Origin: Vanrija pseudolonga
Taxonomy: Eukaryota > Basidiomycota > Tremellomycetes > Trichosporonales > Trichosporonaceae
NCBI RefSeq assembly: GCF_020906515.1
Contig: NC_085853.1
Coordinates: 806,001-870,000, forward strand
Direction of reading: 5' to 3'
DNA: 64,000 nucleotides
A program made the translations under genes and the position numbers. Below are positions 12,973-21,380 of this stretch, one piece after another (the stretch's first letter is position 1; each line of letters begins with the position of its first letter). The notes beneath the pieces are model-generated. The model saw nothing but the letters and a program-made list of their open reading frames with translations, searched no databases and had not been told where the DNA came from.

Positions 12973-13761
12973 ATGGTGCGCTTCCTCGCAAGTTCCACAT
13001 TACTGATCACGCAATAGTCACAGCGACGACTCCCTGCATTGGATCACAAGCATACGCCGGCGGCGCCATACTCCAACAACCGCGACGCTGCGCACGCCCT
13101 CCAAGCAGTTGCGATCTCTCTCATCGACTCGGGGCTTAGGATTCTCCAGTCCGACGTCCTGTCAGACGAACAGCTCCAGCATGAGAGCCACTTGATCCCT
13201 GGCGGCACGTTGGGCAAGCACTTTCGCCACGTAACGGAAATGTTCGACGCGTTCCTGCTGCCCCTCTCGACGACAACAACCGCTGGCGGACCACTAGTCA
13301 TCGACTATGACGCAGAACTGCCGCGCTCCCGACACTTGACAGCCAGGTCTGTATCGCATGCACGTCAGGCGATGGAGGGAGTACGTGCCGGTCTTGCAGC
13401 TCTCGGAGACGTTGGCGATCTCGCTACGGTGTTGGGTGGCGATGTCGAGGTCGTCGCGCTTACACCGAGTCGTCAAGAGCTGAGCAGCTCTCTTGGGCGT
13501 GAGGTGAGTTCATGAAGCCTGCAGCAGTCACTGACTTCAGCTATGGTTCTGCTCTCTCCATGCCATTCATCACTACACAATGATTCGGACCATTGCCGTC
13601 CATGAACTAGTGAGTGGCGATGGCCCCCTCAGTGTCTGACCACTTCGCAGGGACTGTCGCTCTCTCCAGACTTTGGAACCGCACCAGCGACGTTGCTGTA
13701 CCGAAGCAGGGAGTGCAGATCACCCTCAGAGCCCGCCGACAAGGTTTGGGCCAAGTTGTAG
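12973..13761 (+). CDS. DinB/YfiT-superfamily putative metal-binding protein
   Basis: Four exons give 222 aa. The start ATG (12973-12975) is followed at once by a 42-nt intron (12976-13017). Further introns lie at 13504-13540 and 13610-13650; stop TAG at 13759-13761. The fold signature is a four-helix DinB-like domain: GKHFRHVTEMFDAF in helix 2, VIDYDAELPRSR, then LWFCSLHAIHHYTMIR and DFGTAPATL near the end. In bacterial relatives the histidines equivalent to those of KHFRH and HAIHH bind a divalent metal (family knowledge). Substrate and pathway are unknown; DinB-like enzymes include thiol-dependent transferases and many uncharacterised proteins. No in-frame ATG exists downstream before the conserved core, which supports the one-codon first exon. 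It lies in tandem with the PHF5A gene, 356 bp upstream. Confidence 0.8.
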
Positions 13762-14117
13762 GGCAAGTCGGGCTCGGTCTCGGGCATGGCCTCGTGCCAG
13801 CCTCCTTAATCTGGTCTGGTTGGGAAACGTGTTGTAGGCATCGACCACTCTATAGATATGTTGCAGTTCAACGCATGTAGCAGCTGATGATTGTATCTCT
13901 TTAACACCGTCTCCCAGCTGCCGTTTATGCCCGCCCTGCCCGTTCCAGTCGCGATGCGGGGAGACGACTTCGAGCCTCTTCATAATCTCGGGATGAGGGT
14001 TCCAATAGTCACGTGACCAGCAACATCGAGCGACATGTTATCCGTCATCGATGTTTCCAAGTACTTCTTCGATTCATCCACTCTCCATTCAATCAACTCG
14101 TTTGCACCTTTATCAAC
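13762..14117 (+). promoter_or_regulatory. spacer between DinB-like gene and PHF5A gene
   Basis: 356 bp holding the 3' flank of the DinB-like gene and the promoter and leader of the PHF5A gene. The last 80 bp before the start codon are C/T-rich. No other feature was seen. Confidence 0.5.
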
Positions 14118-14931
14118 ATGGTAAGTGGGACAGATGCTGAAGCTGAACTTGCCCATGCTGACAACTTCCCCAACAGTCCAAGCATCATACCGGTAAGCTT
14201 TCAGACGACGAGCGCGAGGAAATCTGCGCGAACGTCTGCTGACCAAATGTCTCAGATCTTCTCCTGTGTCGTCGACAGCCTGGTGTCGGTGAGTGGGCCC
14301 CCGTCCCGTGTGTTACATAGCTAACATCTCAGCTATTGGGCGCGTGTGCGAGAAGTGCGATGGTCGATGGTGAGTGAAGGACGCGGACTGGCTCGCAAGG
14401 AAGGACCTCGGTGCTGACTCGATCCCAGCCCAGTTTGCGACTCGCACGTCCGGCCAATGACTCTGGTTCACGTCTGCGACGAATGCTCCTGTGAGTAGGC
14501 TCTTGGATTGTAAGAGCGCTTGCTAACACCGCGACAGTCGGTAACGGCGCCGGCAAGTGCATCATCTGTGGTTCGTCTGGTAAGTGCAAAGTCGCGCCGG
14601 CCCGTGGCCAAGCTGACCTCCCTCAGCCATCTCAGACGCATACTACTGCACAGAATGTGAGTTGGCCCGCAAGCACGATCAGGATCATCGCTAACGCGCC
14701 ACTAGGCACACGGTTAGAGAAGGACCGTGACGGCTGCCCAAGGGTTATCAATGTAAGTGGCAAAAGTGGAGTGACGCCGTGTCCGATGACTAACGACCTC
14801 GCAGCTGGGTGCGTCTCGTGTCGACGCCTTCTACGAACGGAAGAAACTTGGGTGAGTACCGCGCTCAGCTACGAGGACCATGCTGACGTCTCAGACAACA
14901 AGGAGGAGGAGGAGGGTTCAAGAAGGGATAG
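14118..14931 (+). CDS. RDS3: splicing factor SF3b subunit PHF5A / Rds3
   Basis: Small zinc protein of the SF3b part of U2 snRNP, which helps hold the branch-point adenosine. Joining ten exons gives 117 aa: MSKHHTDLLLCRRQPGVAIG, then CEKCDGRCPVCD, VCDECSFG, CIICGSS, AYYCTEC, EKDRDGCPRVINLG and FYERKKLG. The expected zinc-binding cysteines (CxxC pairs) are all present; residue 40 is Met where human has Cys, a position that also varies in yeast. Nine introns interrupt 117 codons. The first (14121-14176) directly follows the ATG, and exon 2 (14177-14192) is only 16 nt. The C-terminus carries a short run of five glycines (QQGGGGGFKKG), longer than the human tail. Stop TAG at 14929-14931, 98 bp from the stop of the convergent hexosaminidase gene. 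Confidence 0.95.
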
Positions 14932-15029
14932 CCCTTTACTTCGCGAGACATCACCCAGCCATGCATTCATTGTCACCCAACCGCTTACCTCGGCCGCTAC
15001 AAGTTTCTCACGTCCTACGATACCTTTGT

Positions 15030-17164
15030 CTATCCGTTCATGATACAGACGCCTGCCGTCAGCACCACGCCGCAGAGGTCTCACTCACCTGGCCGCAGAG
15101 CGCACCACTCGGGTTGCAGAGGAACCGCTCGGACCCCGCGGTCCACCATGCGGTATCGGATGTCGTGCATGCGGGGAAGCGCGTCCAGGGCACCTGCCTG
15201 TTAGGTTACACAGGTGTTTTAACTCACTCCGAGGGTATCCGTTCGGCCCGGCGCCGCTCCAGAAGAGCTCGGCGAGCGCAGCTGCGCGGGGCCATAAAAC
15301 GCTCTCAAAGTTGGCCTCATCCGTCTGCTCGGCCCACAGGGACGTCTGCCCACCGAGCACCAGCTTCCTCTGCGACTCTTCAATGTTCTTGTACGGGTCG
15401 AATCTGGGGTGGTTAGGGAATGGCACTCGTCGTAAGCACTCACGAGATAATCTTCATCCAGGTTTTGAACGGGTCACACCAGCTGTTGCCCTGACCACCG
15501 TCTTGAGTGATCCAGCCGCCTTGACCGCAGTCCTGGGCAGTCAGTCACCACCGCAGCACTAACTGTAGCTGTAGACTAACCAGGTAGAAGTAGTCGGCAG
15601 CCGCGTGCACGATCCGGTACCCCTTGTCCACGACGCGGCGGGCGTCGTTGCTGTCCACCCAGATCTCGACGACCGTGTTCGGGTTGAGGCCCGTGTTCTC
15701 GTACGCGATGGCCTGGCGGTGCTCAGGGGTGAAACATTCACAAGGATTGTATACTTACCATTTCCTGCCATACAATCGCAGTGCGGCCATTCTCAGCGAG
15801 CGTGGCGTGCGTGCGCTGCGTGAAGTCCCGCAGAGCGTCCTCGATGGTCCAGCCCTTCTCAGAGAGACTTCTCCTCGTGGGCTCGTCCTCCTCCTGTGGT
15901 GATATTCAGCTTCTAGTACACCCTTGTGCCTATCACTCACCATGCACTTCATGTTGATCTCGTCGCCGCCGGTGCCAAAGTACTGGCTCTGGGTGACGCT
16001 CATTGCCGCCTGGAAGAGCTTGGAGGTGAACTCGGCGACCTCAGTATCGGCGAAGCGCAGTTGCCCCGCCGGCGGTTGGTGCGCGCGGCTGGTCCACGGT
16101 CGCTTGTCATGACAGGCAATGTAGTCTGGGTAGGCCTCGCCGATGATGGAGGTGTGGCCGGGGGTGTCGATTTCCATCACCACGTCAATGCCGCGCTGTC
16201 GTCAGTATGATGAATCTCGGACGGTAGCCTCACCTCTCCAGCATAACGGACGATGTCCCGCACGTCCTGCTCGCTGTAGACCCGTGGACCGCGGTAGGCA
16301 CCCTTCTGTGCGAGGAGAGGGAACTCGTGCAAGTCCAAGGGCCACGAGTTCGAGTCGGTGATGTGCAAGTGGAACACGTTGAGCTGGGGTCAGCGGCTGG
16401 AGGTCTGTGACCCAACTCACCTTGACCATTGCCATCGTGTCGAGCATCTTGAGGATGCTGGGCTTGCTGAAGAAGTGGCGCGACGTGTCGAGGAGCACTG
16501 CGCGCCATGGGAAGGCGGGCTTGTCTTCGATCTCGTACGGTGCGAAGGGCGCATAAGCTACGTCCTCTTGAGTCTCGGTGACGCTGCTGCCCAGGGGCAC
16601 CTGACCCGACGCAGTCTGGGTGCTGCCCGAGGCTACAGCGGAGCCATCGGCATGGTAGACGAGGTTCTCGAACGTCGTCAGGCCGCGGAACAGCCCGAGC
16701 GCCGTTCCGGCCACCACATGGGCTCGGCCAGCAGTTGGGACAGACAGCTTGTAGCCCTCTGCGTCCTTCCTCTTCTCCACTGGTGCCGTCGCGTGTGACA
16801 GGATCGAGTCGTAGTCGGCTCCTGGCTCAAACGAGAGTACGAGCGCGTCGATGTAGTTTTCGCAACCTTGGCTCCCCTCAAAGAACTCGAGACCACCCGA
16901 GACGGAGAGGTACTGGTGCCTCCCGTTCTTCACATGTGTGTTGGCCCGCTCGATGGCGGCCAGGAGGTCGCCTGGTGCTGTCTTGCCGTGGGGAGAGGTG
17001 TCGTCGAGCTGCACTGCAAAGTCCTTGCCGAGGCAGACAACTGTGTTACCTATCGACGCCTTGGTGGGGAAGGGCACGAGGTTGAGCTTGCTCGGACTCG
17101 CGGCCGACACGCGGAGCGTGAGCAGACCAAACAAGGTTGCGACGAGGGGCACGAGCACGGTCAT
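15030..17164 (-). CDS. beta-N-acetylhexosaminidase, GH20, secreted
   Basis: Hydrolyses terminal N-acetylhexosamine from chitin oligomers or glycans, in the secretory pathway or outside the cell. The chosen start at 17162-17164 gives a signal peptide (MTVLVPLVATLFGLLTLRVSA); an in-frame ATG 23 codons upstream is possible. The N-terminal GH20b-type region is followed by the catalytic barrel: PAFPWRAVLLDTSRHFF, VNVFHLHITDSNSWP, RGIDVVMEIDTPGHT, and GTGGDEIN with the catalytic Asp-Glu pair. WAEQTDEANFESVLWPRAAALAE lies near the end. Several short introns split the barrel. A last intron (about 15047-15083) joins WCALRPG to VCIMNG, matching the usual RPG-Cys C-terminus, with TAG at 15030-15032. Length (about 560-600 aa) fits fungal enzymes. 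Confidence 0.93.
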
Positions 17165-18982
17165 TGTTGACAGCGGACGGGCGAGGAGGAAGGCCAGTAG
17201 CGAGTGGCCTGGGATGAAGGGCCACGAGAGCATCGGCTCGTCTTTCCGTGTCGTGAGCGGCGCTGAGTGAGCGACACGGCCCAGTGTTGAAATATGTTGA
17301 CAAGGTGGTGTCCGTGGATGATAGCAGTCAGGGGTGGATGAGAGATGGTCGGCGTTCGGCGACTTGGCCGGGTGGTTAACCGACAAAGTCAGTGCCGCCG
17401 GCATGAGACGCCACCGCTCGTTGGGATGAATGGACCGTCAGGATACCAGACTTTGGGAGCTGTACACAAACGCGCGGCGGTCATCTACGCGCGTTGTTTG
17501 TGAAAGGGGTCAGGTAATTGCCCAGCTGATGCAAGTGGATCAAGCGCCGCCGCTAACTTCTCCATCCATCAGGAACGGCACGGCAGAGTGTGAGCTGCTG
17601 TTATCATCTCTCAGCTTCTGCTACGCGGTCCCTCTTTGGTTGCAGGGGCATTGAGAGCTCGTCGAAGAGAAAATTCTAACTGTCTCTGGCTTATCAGTTA
17701 CTACCCAGTCGTACCTGGCGGTACCCACACGGATGGGGATACATGCCCCCTTCTTATGCAGGTCCCCTCTCATCAGTTCGTAGTTTGTCATTCGACTGAA
17801 CCAGCATCCGTGGGGAGCGAGTGAGAGTCTTCTGTTCATTCTGCGCTTCACCCAAGCCTGCGAATAGCCAATATCCATTGCTACCAACCTCGTTACTGAG
17901 ACAGCACAGGCAGTAGCCTAAGTGCACCTCGGAAGCCCCTCTGAGTCACCCACATGTTAGTTGGTGTCTTGGCCTTTCCTAGTGGTCTCGGGAGTCCTCC
18001 GAAGGGAGAGGGACGAATCGCCGTCATCTCGGCCGCTCATGTTCGGGCCGATAACAGACGTGTAACGGTGACAGAAGAGTTCTACCTCCGTAATCAAACG
18101 CCCCCTTGCTGCCAGGTAACCGCTGCTGCCCGACCCTCCGCATGGACTGCGGTGGTGTTTTCCTTTCAATACGCTTTGATTGAACTCGCGTATGAGCGAT
18201 TGAGGGACCGAAGCCGGATAAAGAGAGGCCAGTTAGGTCCTCGTGCTAGCGGCGCCGGCATAGCACAGGATTGAAACAGCGCCGAGGTTGGTGCGTCACG
18301 ACTAGTGAGGCCATTCGTCATGATGCTGACGTTTGGGAACAGTTCAGGCCTCGTCAGCCAACAAGGCCCTGCTGACGAGTCGCTGACCGACGTAGGTCGT
18401 TCTTGATCCTGCATGCACAGGGATGCTGACTGCTGCGCACTCGCACTCACCTGCGCAGAGGGGTTGGTTCTTGGCTGCTGCGGTCTGTGCAGTTGTGCCA
18501 CCACCCGAGCAGAACAGGGCTGAAACGATGTAATGTGGTCATTGTGGGGCTCCGGACGGCCATGTTGCTCCCGCCACCTCGCCGCCGCGCCGGGCTGCAC
18601 CCTGTGCCTGTTGCACTGCTCTCCCTGGCTGTGCTGCTGCTCTGCCAGTTGTGATTTCTCAAACAACACACACTCGTCGTCAACAGCGGTGGTTGTCCCA
18701 GTCGTCGTGCTACAACGTTACACTGCCCCCCAAACCGCGCTTGGCACAAATCACAATCTCCACTAGCACCCACCCACCACCCATCATCATCATCATCATC
18801 GCCGCTCGACGCGCAATCACCATCAGACGATACACTCGGACGATACACTCTCATCGTCTCAACTCCCCCCACTCTCTCCACAACATTTAGATTTGGGTAC
18901 ACATCTTCATCTAAACAAAACAAACAAGAGGCCCAAGCTTTCTTCTTGACAGCACAACACCTGGCCTCGTCAATCTCCAACC
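17165..18982. promoter_or_regulatory. divergent intergenic region, hexosaminidase and MARVEL-like genes
   Basis: About 1.8 kb between two divergent genes, so it should hold both promoters. No coding gene recognised. The right 300 bp (18660-18960) are C/A- and C/T-rich with a short ATC/CATCAT repeat at about 18781-18800, and look like the 5' leader of the plus-strand gene. Nothing specific was seen between 17430 and 18600. Confidence 0.45.
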
Positions 18983-20299
18983 AGTGAGCCTACCTTATCA
19001 AGCCAAGCGCTCACACAACAGTGAACAGACTCAAGTCAGCGTTCTCGTCAGGCGCATCAAAGGTCACCAATGCCTTTGAGCGCGAGGGAAGCACGCTCCA
19101 GCAGCTGAGCAACACCGAACAAGGCGAATCGGTCATCCTGAACGAGCCTACCATCACAAGAGCGCAGATTATCATTCATGGCGCGGTCATGTTCTTGACC
19201 TTTATCGCCATTTGCACAATGGGAGCAGTCGCTGGCTTCCAGTCCAAGTGGCTCAAGAGCGTTTGTGAGTTTGGAGCTTGAATGCTCGCTCCTCAGGACT
19301 GTTGGCTGACGCACGCTTCTCAGCGGGTGGATCTGGCTTTACGCTCTTCCTCTTGCTTCTGTCGTTCGTGCTGTCCATCATCCTGGTCACCATCCCAATT
19401 ATCTACGACAGGCAAGTCTGAAATATACATGGGAGCTTGCAGGCGACTGACGCACACCAGGTGGGACAAGCTGAAGAGGACGGCCCAGTTCCTATCTCAG
19501 CCTCGATCCAAGTTAATCCTGAGCATCTTCGGAGCTCTGCTCATGCTCGTCGCCGCGTTCATTGTTACCATCAGCGCATGGGGTGCTCCGGTGAGTTGGC
19601 TCATTGTCTGGCGAGTGCTGACGATCCAGGGCTGCAAGAACCCCGACAACGACCCCCACCACGAGCTCGGTGACGATTTCAAGAAGGGCCTCAAGAGCTG
19701 GTGCACGACAAAGAAGGCTTCGGCCGTCTTTGACTGGCTTGCCCTCGGAGGATGGGGTGGCCTGGTGGCTCTCGCTGGCATCGAGTTCCGCAACGACCGC
19801 CAGGTGACTCGCCACCGTGAACCAAGCTTTATCCCTCCTCAGTCCCCTACCGGCGACGGCACGCAGCGGTACGATCCTGTCGGCAATAGCCGTGGGGAGG
19901 AAGGCGATGTGTTCGCCGACAAGCACGAGGCCTACCCACACGGCGCATCTGGTCCGGCTTACGCCTACCGCACTGGGTTCCAATCCGACACCGCCATGGG
20001 TCGACCCAGTGTGGATGCTTACGGTGCCTTCGATGGGGATATGCCTGGAGCAGGACCCCAGCGTACGAGCCGCACCCTGCAGATGGCATTCCAGGACCCT
20101 TGTGAGTTCATGGCCGGCTTTGCGTGTTATCGCTAACAGTTCAGACGCCGAGGTCAGGGCTTCAGTTCTTGCCGATCAAGGCTACACCGCCGAGAACAGC
20201 TCCGCGCCGCTTTACGGCGTCCCGCAAGCTGGACAGCCCTACGGCAGCGGCGCGTACGCAACCCCTCAGTCGCAGCGCCCCCAACCCCCACGATACTAA
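18983..20299 (+). CDS. four-helix MARVEL-like membrane protein, start codon split by an intron
   Basis: About 360 aa. No ATG lies in the upstream exon; removing a 38-nt intron (18984-19021, GTGAGC...CAG with a CTCAC branch site) joins A at 18983 to TG at 19022-19023 and creates ATG AAC AGA, preceded by CAACC. Four hydrophobic helices follow (around IIIHGAVMFLTFIAICTMGA, FTLFLLLLSFVLSIILVTI, LILSIFGALLMLVAAFIV and FDWLALGGWGGLVALAG). A long hydrophilic, Pro/Gly/Tyr-rich cytoplasmic tail ends QPPRY. The topology resembles fungal MARVEL/Nce102-type proteins of the plasma membrane, but no signature residue proves this. Other introns: about 19265-19322; 19412-19460 (GC-AG type); a 39-nt frame-preserving one near 19592-19630; and about 20101-20145. 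Stop TAA 20297-20299, only 93 bp from the stop of the convergent TMEM205-like gene. Confidence 0.78.
19412..19460 (+). other. GC-AG intron
   Basis: The donor reads AG|GCAAGT and the acceptor CACACCAG, with a CTGAC branch site near 19447. Splicing joins IYD-R to WDKLKRTAQF in frame. The only nearby GT (in AAGTCT) would give a different, stop-containing frame. GCAAGT is the usual consensus for this rare class of U2-type introns. Confidence 0.75.
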
Positions 20300-20392
20300 A
20301 CAGCATGGCATCCCGAATGACGGCGGCGCCGTGCCACATTCTCTGTATTTATCCGAGGCTACTCACAGCCAAGCATGCAGCGCATACCCGCA

Positions 20393-21103
20393 TTAGAGGC
20401 TAACGGCGAGGCCAAGGCCGGTCAGGCCGAGGAAGGAGACGAGGTTGAGCGACGACGCGATGCCGTGGAGGGTAGAGAAGCTCTTGTTGAGCTTGACCAT
20501 GGCCTCGGATGGCTGAGAGATGGGGTGTCAGCGACCATGACGGAAGACCGGCGCGATGGGGCTCACGTTGGCGTCATTGTAGGCCTTGCCGTCAGTCTGC
20601 TCGAGCTGGTGGCGCTCAAGGGAAACCTTGACGGCCTTGGGACCGACGACGAGCAGGTTGGCGAGCTGGGGGACAAGGCTCGCAACAATGAAGAGACCCT
20701 GGACGCCCTCCTCAATCTGCCACCAGTGCGGGGTCTTGAGAATGGACCCGACCAGGTTGGGGTGGAAGTAGAGGTGCGCGGCGAGGAGCGCGCCGGTCAA
20801 GGCCGACGAGGTAGCAAAGTACAGGGGCTGGAGCTGGGCCTGGAGCTGGCCAAACGTCTTGCGCTCGAGGGTGCCAAAGGCCTTGAAGGCAGACTGGTCG
20901 TGCGTCAGCGTGGCGCCTTGTTGGACTGATGTCCGTGTTCTCAGTCCGGGTTGTGCCGCGCACGTTCAACCTCGCGCTGCCATGGCCTCGGCTTCACTCA
21001 CGATCGTCTGCCACACATTTGTGCCGAGGGCAGTGCCCCAGGTGAGGAGGTAGAAACCCTTGAGGGTGAAGGGGGCCAGAGCCTTGTGAATCACGCCCGA
21101 CAT
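20393..21103 (-). CDS. TMEM205/DUF4149-like membrane protein
   Basis: About 185-190 aa, four predicted membrane helices. Start ATG at 21101-21103: MSGVIHKALAPFTLKGFYLLTWGTALGTNVWQTI. An intron of about 107 nt then joins SAFKAFGTLERKTFGQLQAQLQPLYF, which matches the TMEM205/DUF4149 signature of an aromatic-rich first helix followed by a PRxxFGxLQxxLFPxYF-like motif. Further helices lie at ALTGALLAAHLYF and GLFIVASLVPQLANLLVV. HQLEQTDG follows, then an intron (about 20522-20578), MVKLNKSFSTLHGIASSLNLVSF and a last helix. Stop TAA at 20393-20395. The function of the fungal family is not settled; human TMEM205 is linked to cisplatin resistance. The family call is fairly secure. Confidence 0.82.
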
Positions 21104-21380
21104 TGTGAATGAAGAGGATGAGAATCCTGTGGCGACGTTGCAAGTCGCGTCGACCATGCGTCGATGGTCGCATTGCGCGGCGGCCTGGCGGCCTGAGTGA
21201 CGAACGTTCCGGCAGACGGCGCGACACGGCCGGCAGCGCTTTATTCAAGCCCTCCCTCTGACATGCCCATGACGTCATGGCATCACCAGCTTTCCAATCG
21301 CGTCATTTGTTTATCAATTCTATAACATGATTAGAACAATGTACATAGACTGCTATGACAACGCGACGGGCGGAGGCCTC

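Noticed and set aside
18447-18980. Minus-strand frame of 177 codons opposite the MARVEL-like leader
   Set aside because: Its Asp run and low-complexity blocks come from the CAT/CA-rich leader of the plus-strand gene read backward.
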